From NCBI GenBank assembly GCA_900318555.1, contig ONKX01000057.1, positions 1 to 33,145 of the forward strand: a stretch of DNA of 33,145 nt, in the 5' to 3' direction. The DNA is from an uncultured Prevotellaceae bacterium (lineage in GTDB: Bacteria > Bacteroidota > Bacteroidia > Bacteroidales > Bacteroidaceae). Positions 1-9,416 of this stretch are shown here, in pieces. The position numbers and the translations under genes were made by a program. The notes under the pieces were generated by a model. The model saw nothing but the letters and a program-made list of their open reading frames with translations. It was not told the origin of the DNA and did no database searches. Within the stretch, counting starts at the first letter, position 1, and each line of letters opens with the position of its first letter.

Positions 1-1195
1 CAGATTGACATGCATTGCTTCCGTTGCTTCCGTTGCTGCCATTAGCAGCGTTGCCACCGTAAGCTTCCACCTTGCCTTTACCCATCAGATAGAGCGTACC
101 GCTTGCGGGCAGTTCAATGCCTGCACCAGCACCGGTCATGCCTCTGGCACGACCGCCACGAGCTGTAAGTGTGACACCATGGGGGATATAGAGATATACC
201 GTAGCACCAGCAGCTATGGTCAGACCGCTGCCGGTAGCGCCATTGGAAAAAGTCACATTCTGATCAACATAGTAATGTCCCGAATAAAGTGTATTGCCTG
301 AAGAACTTCCCTCCGACAAAATACTCCAACCATCAATAGATTGTTGTTTCATCTTTGGCACAGCCTTACCGTCGACTAGCTCCCACGAATCGGCCTTCTT
401 GCCGTTCATCAGACTAAGCACCTCGTATTGGTTGCTCTTATTGTAATGATCACATGTATTCCAATTGTGATGAGTAACGGTGAAGCTATTACCATTGGTT
501 CCCCAGTTTTTTGCACTAGAGCCGTCGTAATCTATACAGAAATACATGTGTTGGGCTTTGGGGCTACCATGGTCATAAACACGCTTTAAGTTCCAACCGC
601 CTCCGTTACACCATCCGATGATGTCACCTGCATAAGAATCATTTGAATTATTGGTGTTAACCTGTCCATCAAAACGACAGTCGTTCATATACACACGTGC
701 ATAATCTGAATGACCTATGATGCCTCCGGCATGGGTCGCGCTTGATGCATTCACCTCTGTTGATACCCACACACGGTTAACAGTAACAGTAGAGGAACCT
801 AAAACTTTACCAATCAGTCCTGCGGAATGGATACCGCCCGTGACAGTGCCCTTCACATGCAGGTTCTTGATGGTTGCATCTTTTACATAGCAGAAAAGCG
901 CACAAGGCTTACTGTCATTGCGCCAAATGTTAGTGGCAGTTATCGTATGACCATTGCCGTCGAAAGTACCACAATAGGGAGTATTTTCGTCAAGTCCTAT
1001 ACCTTTGTCCGTGGAGAAGTCGGCCTCCAAACGGGCATTAATCTCAGATTCACCCTTGGCCTGATCCACAGCATTACGAAACTCTATCCAGTCATTCTCG
1101 TTACGGATGACATACTCTTGAGCCGCAGCCTTTTCAATGCATAACGTGCTGCCGAGGCTGAGGAGCAGCGTCAGTGTGAATAATATCTTCTTCAT
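1..1195 (-). CDS. GLUG-type secreted surface protein, 3' part cut by window edge
   Basis: The frame is open from an ATG at 1195 to the window edge, about 398 codons with no stop. Its ATG overlaps the TGA of the upstream gene as ATGA, so the two are probably translationally coupled. The N-terminus is a signal peptide (MKKILFTLTLLLSLGS, with a likely cut near AAAQ-EY). A GLUG-like beta-helix follows, with the hallmark FDGNGHTI near residue 80 and a GGIIGHS motif. The visible end becomes glycine- and asparagine-rich, with GSNGSNGSN. I infer a secreted or surface-exposed beta-helical protein; the function is unknown. No sorting tail can be judged because the C-terminus lies outside the window. 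It is the last visible member of the long minus-strand gene train. Confidence 0.8.
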   Translation of the reverse strand, partial: MKKILFTLTLLLSLGSTLCIEKAAAQEYVIRNENDWIEFRNAVDQAKGESEINARLEADFSTDKGIGLDENTPYCGTFDGNGHTITATNIWRNDSKPCALFCYVKDATIKNLHVKGTVTGGIHSAGLIGKVLGSSTVTVNRVWVSTEVNASSATHAGGIIGHSDYARVYMNDCRFDGQVNTNNSNDSYAGDIIGWCNGGGWNLKRVYDHGSPKAQHMYFCIDYDGSSAKNWGTNGNSFTVTHHNWNTCDHYNKSNQYEVLSLMNGKKADSWELVDGKAVPKMKQQSIDGWSILSEGSSSGNTLYSGHYYVDQNVTFSNGATGSGLTIAAGATVYLYIPHGVTLTARGGRARGMTGAGAGIELPASGTLYLMGKGKVEAYGGNAANGSNGSNGSNACQS

Positions 1196-4100
1196 CGTTT
1201 GAATATTTTGCGTCCTTTTTGAACGATAATACCTTTATATTTAGAATCTACACGTTGTCCGTTGAGGTTATACGTTGGACGTTGAACGTTGAACGTTGAA
1301 CGTTGAACGTTGGCGTCAATATCTTGAATTCCGGTCGTTTCATCTGCTATCTGGAAGAACTCTACGAAGACACGATCGCCTAACAGGGGAAGGAGCTCGT
1401 AGGTGTTGGCATTGATCAGCGTGAGGCAATAGCTCATGGGTGACGTGCTACGGGTGTCGTCGGCCTTGGCATAGAGGAACGACTGGTCGTAGTAGTTGTC
1501 GTTGAACAGCATGCAGCCGTACTCTGCCAAATCAGCATAGCGCTCAGGAGCCGGCAGCTGCCAGATGTCGAGACGGTCGTCGAACGAGGCACACCAGTAG
1601 TGCGGTATGTCGAAGTCGTCCTCGTCATCGTCGTAGTCCTCGCTGATATCCTCTTCCTCCATCATCGCCTGTTCGAGCAGCTCCTCAAGTTCTGCTCCAG
1701 TCTTCTCGTCCACCAACGGCGTGGCATCGGAACGCTTGGCACGTACTAACAGGGGGAGTGCAGGCGGGAGTTCCATGTAACCGTCGGCCAGCAGATAAAC
1801 GAGCGACACGGCATTGAGCGGCGTGTCCGTATTTTCGGCAAGCACCTCGCCATTGATATCGACCAGATAGGCGATGTCGTAGTAGTCGAGCAAACGTTCG
1901 GTAATGCTCTGCGGCTCGCGCGGGTCGAGGAAGACGGGCTGCCAGCCGTCGGAAACGGCCGCAGAGAGACGTCGTGGAGCACTGGCATGCGTGGCGGGTT
2001 TAGCGTTGTCCATCTTCGCCCACTGGGTCTGCCCGTACTTGATGGTCTTCTTGGAATAACTGTTGTAGAACTGCAGATAGAAGCGGTTAGGCTGAATGAT
2101 GGTGGAGCCGTCGGGAAGGACGAATTCCCCCTCTGTTCCCAGAGCGCCATTCCATGCGTACATGAGCTCGTTGCTGACGATATTGGCAGGAATGGTGTCG
2201 TAGGCGGCAAAGAAATTGCCGACATCTAAGGCAGACGCATAGCGTGCGACGCGATGGTCGCTGGTAGCCTGGATGGTGATGGGGCTGCCGTCGGCGTTGC
2301 TCAGCACGTAGGTCCTTTCCTCACCATCGCTGCCATTGTTCATCAGCCAGGGCTTGTTGAACGTATAGTCGACGGGCTGCGGACTGTTGCTGAGGGTCAG
2401 CGTGTGGACCGGTCCGGGCTTTGGCTGGTTGTCCTCTTTTATCACCTCACGGTAGGTGAACGTGCCGTTGCCGGCAATCTGAGTGAATGCAAACGGCAGT
2501 ACCCACTCGTCGTAGAGCTTCGTGGCCTTACGCTTGTAGATAACCTGCTTGACCTTGACGTCGCTGCTGCAGAAGAACGGCTCGCCATCGATGATGGTGA
2601 GTTCATCCAGGGTCTTGTCATGGGACACCGTCTGGCTCTTGTTGCCTGTGACGATGCGGGCGTCAATCCGGTCGAGGATGCCCTGTGCATAGACAGGATA
2701 TTCGTTTAGCTTGCCCTGTGCCTTCTGACGCTCGTCGGCTGTTGCATTTTGCTCGTTAATCCAGATGCAGTTGGTGACCTTCGACTTGTTGCTGAAAGCG
2801 TACAGCGGATTCTTGTTGACAACCCCCTGATTGCCCGTGTTGGTCAGTACGCCCGTGGCAGAGCAGTGGTCTATCTGGCCATTGCCTGAATTCTTATAGA
2901 TAAGGGCTCCAATAAGGCGCTTAAGAGGCATATCTGCACCAGCAATACCAGCAAGTCTCTTGATTTCGCCACAGAAATGACAGTTGCGGATGGTTCCCTG
3001 GTTATCGTAGGCGATGCCGCCACAGTTCTTGGTGGTTACTATGGTGCCAGCCACACGCAGTCCTTCGAGCTCTGCTCCCGGTTCGATTTTGGCGAACAGT
3101 CCTACGGCGGTACCCTCGTTGTGGAACCTGATGGTGTGACCGCGGCCATGGAAGGTGCCTTTCAGCGTGATGGCCCTCTCCTTGTCCCAGTTGTTCAGGT
3201 CAATATCCCTGGCCAGGTAGTAGAGGCCGGCCTGATCGTGGATGCCGGCAAACTGGCTGGCGGTATAGATATACTGGCCTGCCTGGATTTTGGCGGAAAT
3301 CAGGACGTCATGGTCGGGCATGGTAAAGGAGAAGGTATAGACGTTCTCGGTGTTGTCGGTGAACGGGCACTGGAAGGCGTCGCTTCCGTCAGGTGCCGAA
3401 ATGGTGATGCTCTCCAGATGGTTGTTGCCATCCACCCTCACGGTTGCGGTGACCAGAGTGCCGGCATTGGCGGCCTCTGGTGAGAGTTGCTGCAGTGTGA
3501 CGTTGGCAGTCTCGGCGAACGTGATGGCATGGCCGCCCACGTACTTGCTCTTGAGGCTGGCAATATAGACGTAGTAGTCCTTGGGGGCCTGATAGATTAC
3601 GTCGGTCATACCGGCAGGCGTCTTCGCTGTCACGCCCTGACAGAGTTCGCCTCTGGAATTGCCCGGATTGGGAACATAGTAATTGCGCTCAATGGTGACG
3701 CTGTCCTGGTCGTTGCATATCATATAGGCTTGTCCGTCGCCAGCGACAAACATGCCACTGAAGACGTTGTCCCTGATGACGGCATGTTTTCCCTGACGGG
3801 CCACGCCATAGACCATCGGGGCATCTAAGCCGTCGCAGAGGACGTGGCAGTAGGCGATGGTGCCTCCCTCATCAGTGGAGCTGTTGTGTCCGGCAATACC
3901 GCAGGCGAAGGAAGCCGTTCGCTCGTTTTTCACGGAGCCGCTTACCTCGCAGTCCTCGATGATACCATTGTTATACCTACAGATGCCACCTATATTGTCT
4001 TCACTTTCAGCTCCAATTTTTACTCCCTTCAAATTCGCAGTGACATAGAGATGGCGAACGGAGCCTTTTGTCTCGATGGTGTGAAAGAGGCTGCAATTGC

Positions 4101-6483
4101 CTCCGTAGGTGATACGGTGGCCGTTACCGTCGAAATCACCCATGAGTTCAATTTTTTTATTGTTCCATTCGTTACCTAGGTTAAGATTGGTATCGAGGCG
4201 GAACGTTCCACACTGCTGTGAGAGACTATCTAACTGCTGCGCAGTAGTAATGGGTACGATAAACTCGCCTATCAACGTGATGTAAGGGGTTGGCATGACA
4301 AAGGAATAGGTGCCTGCACCGGTGTTCTTATCCACCTTCACCTCCTGGAACTGCACGACGTTGGCAGGGATGGTCCTGATTTGCTTTAACTGGCAACCGG
4401 CTTTGGGCTTGACCGTGACAACGACGGTTTCACCCGTCTTCACAAACTCTTTATCGACCTCAATCTCGCCGCCGATATAACTTGTGAGCATCACTTTCTG
4501 TTTTTCAACAGTCGGAGTAACGTCGAGGTCGTCATCGTCTTTTCTGACGTAGTGGAAGACGGTCTCATTGGTAGCCATGTTAATGGAGTCGGGCTCCAGG
4601 ATTTCAGCTTCACTATCAGGCAAGTCTACATATCCACGACGAGGAATACTTTCAGTGTTCCCCTCGGCAGGAACATCGATTGACACCTCTTTGATGCAAT
4701 ATCCATCATCAGCCTTTGCTTTGATGATGATGACATCACCTTTTATCGCCTTGATAGTGGTACCCTGTTCATCAGTGGCTGTATTGATCAGCGTCAGGGT
4801 GGCATGCTCTTTATTGACGATGCGCATTGTGCTTTCCTCGCCCGACGGCGTATATTCGATGGTGGCGTCGGTTTTGCCCATCTTGAAGACAAGCACGTGT
4901 TCATTTCTGATGGACTTGCCATCCGTGGGAAGCAGCAGGCAGAGGTTGTCAAACGCCGGACCTTCATAGCTGCGCTTATTAATGTCTTCGGCCTGGCCTT
5001 CTACCAACATCTTCACCTTGGTGGCTGTGCCATCGATGGTGAGGAGCTTGCACTCGGTAACCCAGTCCTTCACCTTTCCGGGAAGGTCGGCAACAGCCTG
5101 AGTTTCAGACTTGCCATTACCCACGGATACGATACTGACCTTTGCCAGACGGGAACCGTAGGGCATGATGCTGGCAATGGCTCCAATCTTCAATTTGTTA
5201 TTTTCCTTGGCACTGGCGGGGAAGGTGTATTTGCTGAGGTCCACAGTCTGCTCCATGCTGTTGACTCCGCTAGTGCGCCAAAATTTATTGCCTTCGGAAT
5301 CGGTAAAGGTCTTGACGGGAAGTTGCTCGCCGTCGTTTTTGGAGGTATCTGTCCAGCTATTCATGCTCTCGTCAGCATAGCTGTTCTTCAGCACATTGTG
5401 GTACACCACCGTATTGCTCGCGCCCGTTGCAGTGTAACTGACACTGAAGGTATCAGGCATCAGGAACACCACCGGAACTTCTTGCCCCTCGCGTGCCACG
5501 CCGGGGTAGCCGGGAATCATCTCGGGAACGAAGGCCTTGACGCGATTGGATTTCTTGGTGTCATTGAGGTTGAAAGAATATACTTTCTCATGATAGACAT
5601 GGACCGTAACATCGCTCAAATCAACCTTGCAGCGATAGACGGTTTTCCACCTTTTATCCTCTTGCAACTCCGGTTTGTCCACAAGCCACCATGACTTGCA
5701 GCCTTCAAAGCTGATGTTGGCAGGGATATAGCCTGGTTCGGAGATCAGAATGACATCCACCTCTTCACGTGCTTTCGGGGTTTTATTGCTGAAGCTTACA
5801 TTGACCTGAGAGGTATTTCCCTCTATCTTCATCTCATAATTCTTCTTGCCGAAGATGGGAGTGACATGTACGGTCTTGTTCGTGTTTGGCAACGTGATCT
5901 TCACGGTATCCGCACTTTTTATGACAAGGCTCGGATTGATATTGGTGACTTCGACATCCACCAGTTCGTGAGTTTTTTTATGATTGTCGCTCAATACGGG
6001 AATCAAGACGATTTGCATGTTAGGCAAATTCTTTACCACAGCAATGCTGTCTTCTTCGTAGGCTAAACCATACAGCGGCTTTAACTTGTCATAAGCATAT
6101 TTATACTGATGGATAATCAGCGAATCCAAGGGGGCAAAGAATGCCCACACCTCGACGTCGCCATCGGGCATAGTGAACTCGAAGTTCTGTGTCTTGTTGC
6201 CACGATCATCCGGATATGAACTCGTGTTTCTGGCCGTTCTGGTCACATCTAGTCCGCCGTTGGCGTTTCGCTTGGCATAGAACAGGCCTCTCGACAAGCC
6301 ATAGCCACTTTCAGGGTTGACATCGACCTTCGCCGTACCGCCGGCAGCACAAGTCTGGGGATTAATACTCACTCCCCCATGCTCCATGGGGTAGTGAGTA
6401 CTTTTCAATATATTATAATTTTGTGCCCATACACCGACAGAGATAAACAACATCAGTGCGGTTAATAATCTAGTTGTTTTCAT
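1192..6483 (-). CDS. Giant InlB-repeat/GLUG surface protein with T9SS-like tail (1763 aa)
   Basis: I start it at ATG 6483 (MKTTRLLTALMLFISVGVWAQ, a clean signal peptide); an upstream TTG at 6492 is less likely. Divergent InlB B-repeat-like modules occur near residues 20-110, 670-740 and 1000-1070, each ending in a 'FTMPDGDVEV' or 'FVMP' strand. GLUG beta-helix blocks carry GNGHRI near residue 788 and GRGHTI near 1111. An acidic run rich in E and D lies near residues 1600-1620. The last 25 residues (YNLNGQRV...KG...GRKIFKR) resemble the type A C-terminal sorting tail seen in Bacteroidetes T9SS substrates. I infer a large protein exported to the cell surface. Its stop overlaps the next start (ATGA). 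A seven-base repeat array lies in the coding sequence just before the tail (1271-1312). Ligand and role are unknown. Confidence 0.85.
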   Translation of the reverse strand: MKTTRLLTALMLFISVGVWAQNYNILKSTHYPMEHGGVSINPQTCAAGGTAKVDVNPESGYGLSRGLFYAKRNANGGLDVTRTARNTSSYPDDRGNKTQNFEFTMPDGDVEVWAFFAPLDSLIIHQYKYAYDKLKPLYGLAYEEDSIAVVKNLPNMQIVLIPVLSDNHKKTHELVDVEVTNINPSLVIKSADTVKITLPNTNKTVHVTPIFGKKNYEMKIEGNTSQVNVSFSNKTPKAREEVDVILISEPGYIPANISFEGCKSWWLVDKPELQEDKRWKTVYRCKVDLSDVTVHVYHEKVYSFNLNDTKKSNRVKAFVPEMIPGYPGVAREGQEVPVVFLMPDTFSVSYTATGASNTVVYHNVLKNSYADESMNSWTDTSKNDGEQLPVKTFTDSEGNKFWRTSGVNSMEQTVDLSKYTFPASAKENNKLKIGAIASIMPYGSRLAKVSIVSVGNGKSETQAVADLPGKVKDWVTECKLLTIDGTATKVKMLVEGQAEDINKRSYEGPAFDNLCLLLPTDGKSIRNEHVLVFKMGKTDATIEYTPSGEESTMRIVNKEHATLTLINTATDEQGTTIKAIKGDVIIIKAKADDGYCIKEVSIDVPAEGNTESIPRRGYVDLPDSEAEILEPDSINMATNETVFHYVRKDDDDLDVTPTVEKQKVMLTSYIGGEIEVDKEFVKTGETVVVTVKPKAGCQLKQIRTIPANVVQFQEVKVDKNTGAGTYSFVMPTPYITLIGEFIVPITTAQQLDSLSQQCGTFRLDTNLNLGNEWNNKKIELMGDFDGNGHRITYGGNCSLFHTIETKGSVRHLYVTANLKGVKIGAESEDNIGGICRYNNGIIEDCEVSGSVKNERTASFACGIAGHNSSTDEGGTIAYCHVLCDGLDAPMVYGVARQGKHAVIRDNVFSGMFVAGDGQAYMICNDQDSVTIERNYYVPNPGNSRGELCQGVTAKTPAGMTDVIYQAPKDYYVYIASLKSKYVGGHAITFAETANVTLQQLSPEAANAGTLVTATVRVDGNNHLESITISAPDGSDAFQCPFTDNTENVYTFSFTMPDHDVLISAKIQAGQYIYTASQFAGIHDQAGLYYLARDIDLNNWDKERAITLKGTFHGRGHTIRFHNEGTAVGLFAKIEPGAELEGLRVAGTIVTTKNCGGIAYDNQGTIRNCHFCGEIKRLAGIAGADMPLKRLIGALIYKNSGNGQIDHCSATGVLTNTGNQGVVNKNPLYAFSNKSKVTNCIWINEQNATADERQKAQGKLNEYPVYAQGILDRIDARIVTGNKSQTVSHDKTLDELTIIDGEPFFCSSDVKVKQVIYKRKATKLYDEWVLPFAFTQIAGNGTFTYREVIKEDNQPKPGPVHTLTLSNSPQPVDYTFNKPWLMNNGSDGEERTYVLSNADGSPITIQATSDHRVARYASALDVGNFFAAYDTIPANIVSNELMYAWNGALGTEGEFVLPDGSTIIQPNRFYLQFYNSYSKKTIKYGQTQWAKMDNAKPATHASAPRRLSAAVSDGWQPVFLDPREPQSITERLLDYYDIAYLVDINGEVLAENTDTPLNAVSLVYLLADGYMELPPALPLLVRAKRSDATPLVDEKTGAELEELLEQAMMEEEDISEDYDDDEDDFDIPHYWCASFDDRLDIWQLPAPERYADLAEYGCMLFNDNYYDQSFLYAKADDTRSTSPMSYCLTLINANTYELLPLLGDRVFVEFFQIADETTGIQDIDANVQRSTFNVQRPTYNLNGQRVDSKYKGIIVQKGRKIFKR
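1271..1312. repeat. Six-unit heptanucleotide array inside a coding region
   Basis: Six consecutive 7-base units read TACGTTG, GACGTTG and then AACGTTG four times on the plus strand. On the minus strand they encode NVQRSTFNVQRPTY, directly before the C-terminal tail of the 1763-residue protein. Because 7 is not a multiple of 3, gain or loss of one unit shifts the frame. One shifted frame meets TAA at once and the other meets TAG about nine codons on. The array is inverted relative to the arrays at 6487, 9307 and 11190. Confidence 0.9.
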
Positions 6484-6486
6484 ATC

Positions 6487-6535
6487 GTTCAAAGTTCAAT
6501 GTTCAACGCTTAATGTTCAACGTTCAACGTTCAAT
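6487..6535. repeat. GTTCAAY heptanucleotide array between two GLUG genes
   Basis: Seven consecutive 7-base units (GTTCAAA, GTTCAAT, GTTCAAC, GCTTAAT, GTTCAAC, GTTCAAC, GTTCAAT) fill the whole space between the stop of the 921-residue gene (6531) and the ATG of the 1763-residue gene (6483). The array therefore occupies the ribosome-binding region of the downstream gene. Unit gain or loss would change the spacing between stop and start. Confidence 0.9.
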
Positions 6536-9296
6536 TTCTCTTCAGGTACTTATTCCCTTGATAGATATAGAGTCCTCTGGGAAGACCGCTGAACGGATTG
6601 TGCACGTCAGTCACCTTGCGCACCACACGGCCATGCATGTCGTAGACGTTATAATCTGTATGCTTCTGCAATGACGGCTTTTCCGCTGTGGGTACCTTGA
6701 TAGCCGTAGGATACGGATTGGTCTCCCTAACACCGAGATACTCAATATACAGATAAGGACGCAGATTTTCTCCAGGCTTTTTCTCATCTTCCGGTCCGTA
6801 AGCCACAGACTGCGCAAGAGCACCTTCGTCATCATAGACGAAGTAAATGCCATCTGTCAGATATGGCTGACCATCAATCATTTTTTCCGTAAGAATCTGC
6901 AGGAGACACTCGTTGGTGGCATCGAGAATAAAGTGCTCACGAGAAATGACCGCACCAGTGATAGAGTCCAGATCGATTAAGAGGGCATGGATGGTATTGG
7001 TCGCCTCGTCCACATATTCTATAAGAGTTTCTTCCTCATCTTCATCTGAGTCATCATGCTTGTACGTAGTACTATATTCCAGACTGATTTCGCCCGTAAC
7101 ATAGTTATGCGAATACACTTCGACGATTGTGGCATCGCGCTCCTCGTCGTATGTGGTACTGATGTTCCATTTAGTCTTTAGGATGTCATCGATGTTTTCC
7201 TGATAGGTGATGTTATTTTCGTCCTCGATGATGGTACGCGACACAAGTTCGCGGGAGTTGTCCCAGAGGGAGAGGGCGTATTCGTCGATTTGTTCATTCA
7301 TTCCAGACCAGTCATCAATCGTCTCTACTACTGGCTTTACCTTTTCAGGTGAGACGAGAAGGTATTCCGACTTTCTGAGAAAGGTCGAATCGGGAGAAAG
7401 CATATAAGACTCAAAGCTTAACAGCTCGCCTCCGTCCATGGGTTTGAACAGTTCAAATCCTTCATCAAATTCTTCATCAGAGACAATGCGTGTCACAATG
7501 TATGTGCGATCGAAATCCGCATAATCAACGGAATCTTTCTTGATGACTTCCTCAAAGGAAGTGCCTGAGGCGGCAATAGCGTCATCGTCGGAATAGCCGC
7601 CGATAATCTCTATCTCCCGTTCCTTCTCACTCAGCTCAATGCCGCCGTCCTCCGAAAGCTCTGACAATTGGACGCGACGCGGTATGGCATTCCACACAGT
7701 GGGAATGTCAGGGTTTGGCATGGCCTTAATGTCGGTGTTGACCACCGGAATGGGGTAGGAGTCATTCTGCGACATCATGAAGGTTGTCGAGTCACTTTCT
7801 TCATTAAGCAGCTCCAGCATATTGTATGTTGACATCATGTCACGACTGACTAACTTGAGACCATCGGCCTCGCCATGTGTGGTGAAACAGTGGCGGAATG
7901 TGGTGGTCGTCAGTTCGTCCGGCTCACCGTCCATGCTGTTGGTGGCAGCACCATAGCTGTTCAGGATGTGTCCGTATGGCAAACCGCATGCCATGGGGTT
8001 CCAGTGGCCTGCTGTCCTGATAGGAGATACGGACGCACAATTCTGGAAGGTGACGTGCTGGTCGGCATATCCTACGAGACTTCCGACATAGTTCTGGCCT
8101 TCCAATACGCCGAAACTGGCACAGTTGATGATGTCGCAATAGGCCGCATAACCCACGATACCGCCTACGCAGGCTGTACCCTTCATGGTGTTTTCAGCAT
8201 CGAAGATGAGGTTGGCAATGACGGCATGCGACTTGAGCGTTCCCTTAGCTACGCCCACGAGGCCTAAGCAGTCGATGCCCTGGAAGCAGTTGACGAGGCC
8301 GCGAATACGGTGTCCGTTGCCGTTGATCACGCCCTGGAACGGATGTTCGAAGGATCCTAAAGGCAGCATGGTGACTTCATTGCTGAATATCAGGTCGGAC
8401 TTGATGTCAATACCGATGTTACCGGGGATTTGACCTAACTGCACCATCTCAGCCAGGATACGCATCTCACTGGCATCGTAAACTTCGTACACCGAATGAT
8501 CTGCATTACTCTTAGGCTTGTGCAGTCCACACACGGTGCATTTGTCGTCCGCGCCAAAAACATGAGATTTGATGCTGTCTTTGCGTTCTATTTCAGAATA
8601 GGGACAGTGCTCGCAAATACGCAATTTGCCCATATTGGACAGACAGCTGGTATTGGTCGTAGCGCTTTCCTTCAGGCTGTGCTCCGTGTATTTAGGAGGG
8701 AGATAGATGGTGCTGTCAATGCCACAGACTGCGCATTTAGCCTCTTTTTCACCTCGTTGACCGCATATCGGTTCACGCAATAACCTCGTTTCGCTGAAAT
8801 CATGGACATGAATATACATGGCGTTGATGCCACCAGCCATGATACAATTTTTTGCGGAATAACTGGCTTCAAGAGTGATATAGTGCTTTCCGGCAGAAAG
8901 AGTGATGATATCTGAATTGATGTCAATTAAGTTCTTACCTTGACTAGTTTTGGCTATCTTATCATTTTTCGCAGTGAACTTAATTATACGGGTTCTACCT
9001 GGCGTCTTATCCTCTTCTACCATTAACTTGATGAAGACGTTGTATTCAAGGGTTGCCATTTTTCCGTTCGGAACAATGACGGAGAATATCATCGTGGCTT
9101 TCTCTGTCTTTTCTACGATTGTTAATCCTCCTTTTTCCGTTATCTGGAAGCCGTCTATCTCCGGCGTGGAGATAACAATCCCATCACTCGTAGTGCCGCC
9201 GTTGAAAAGAAACGGCTTCTTAATCCCGTAGCCAAAACTGCTGATGGAAAGGGAAAACAATAAAACGGTCAAAATATAAAAAAACTTCCTGCCCAT
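6531..9296 (-). CDS. GLUG surface protein with Cys knuckles and T9SS-like tail (921 aa)
   Basis: The start MGRKFFYILTVLLFSLSISS gives a signal peptide. Residues of about 25-165 form a beta-rich region. Between about 170 and 260 there is a Cys/His segment with CAVCG, CEHC and CTVCG pairs, similar to the Cys-rich segment of the upstream 589-residue neighbour. GLUG repeats follow at about 320-425 (GNGHRI, GGIVGYA, GSLVGYA). The remainder is acidic with no family I recognise. The final 35-40 residues (YNVYDMHGRVVRKV...GLPRGLYIYQGNKYLK) match the general form of a T9SS type A C-terminal sorting tail. I infer a surface protein from the same paralogous group as its neighbours. The stop codon lies inside the seven-base array that leads to the next gene. 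Confidence 0.85.
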   Translation of the reverse strand: MGRKFFYILTVLLFSLSISSFGYGIKKPFLFNGGTTSDGIVISTPEIDGFQITEKGGLTIVEKTEKATMIFSVIVPNGKMATLEYNVFIKLMVEEDKTPGRTRIIKFTAKNDKIAKTSQGKNLIDINSDIITLSAGKHYITLEASYSAKNCIMAGGINAMYIHVHDFSETRLLREPICGQRGEKEAKCAVCGIDSTIYLPPKYTEHSLKESATTNTSCLSNMGKLRICEHCPYSEIERKDSIKSHVFGADDKCTVCGLHKPKSNADHSVYEVYDASEMRILAEMVQLGQIPGNIGIDIKSDLIFSNEVTMLPLGSFEHPFQGVINGNGHRIRGLVNCFQGIDCLGLVGVAKGTLKSHAVIANLIFDAENTMKGTACVGGIVGYAAYCDIINCASFGVLEGQNYVGSLVGYADQHVTFQNCASVSPIRTAGHWNPMACGLPYGHILNSYGAATNSMDGEPDELTTTTFRHCFTTHGEADGLKLVSRDMMSTYNMLELLNEESDSTTFMMSQNDSYPIPVVNTDIKAMPNPDIPTVWNAIPRRVQLSELSEDGGIELSEKEREIEIIGGYSDDDAIAASGTSFEEVIKKDSVDYADFDRTYIVTRIVSDEEFDEGFELFKPMDGGELLSFESYMLSPDSTFLRKSEYLLVSPEKVKPVVETIDDWSGMNEQIDEYALSLWDNSRELVSRTIIEDENNITYQENIDDILKTKWNISTTYDEERDATIVEVYSHNYVTGEISLEYSTTYKHDDSDEDEEETLIEYVDEATNTIHALLIDLDSITGAVISREHFILDATNECLLQILTEKMIDGQPYLTDGIYFVYDDEGALAQSVAYGPEDEKKPGENLRPYLYIEYLGVRETNPYPTAIKVPTAEKPSLQKHTDYNVYDMHGRVVRKVTDVHNPFSGLPRGLYIYQGNKYLKRN

Positions 9297-9306
9297 ATCT
9301 TTAAAT

Positions 9307-9327
9307 TTTCAATGTTCAACGTTCAAT
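9307..9327. repeat. Short GTTCAAY heptanucleotide array upstream of GLUG gene
   Basis: Three tandem 7-base units (TTTCAAT, GTTCAAC, GTTCAAT) end 10 bases before the ATG of the 921-residue gene at 9296. A solitary GTTCAAT lies at 9409-9415 next to the stop of the upstream gene, so the gap at 9297-9416 is bracketed by the same unit. Confidence 0.8.
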
Positions 9328-9336
9328 GTTATGTAA

Positions 9337-9408
9337 CTTCGTTCCATGACTTTTGTCACGACTCGGCAAAATTCGAACAAGTTCGATTTTGCTCTCGCTG
9401 CTCCAAAA
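9337..9408 (-). repeat. REP-like hairpin element in intergenic gap
   Basis: The core is a near-perfect inverted repeat: 9366-9378 pairs with 9381-9392, with one bulged base (arms GCAAAATTCGAAC and GTTCGATTTTGC). Read on the minus strand it is preceded by a GGAG tetranucleotide (9404-9401) and followed by a smaller TGAC-TTTT-GTCA stem (9347-9358). A GTAG or GGAG tetranucleotide before a hairpin is the layout of REP elements mobilised by RAYT transposases, and a RAYT gene is in this window. It could instead act as an intra-operon attenuator or RNA-stability hairpin. There is no T-tract suggesting a strong terminator. Confidence 0.5.
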
Positions 9409-9416
9409 GTTCAATG

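Noticed and set aside
4804-5694. A 296-codon plus-strand frame inside the giant GLUG gene
   Set aside because: It lies wholly within the 1763-residue coding region, with no promoter or domain.
6490-6492. Upstream TTG starts for the 1763- and 589-residue genes
   Set aside because: They fall inside the GTTCAAY arrays, while ATGs 9 bases downstream give clean signal peptides.
6487-6535. Heptamer arrays considered as a CRISPR array
   Set aside because: Units are 7 bases with no spacers.
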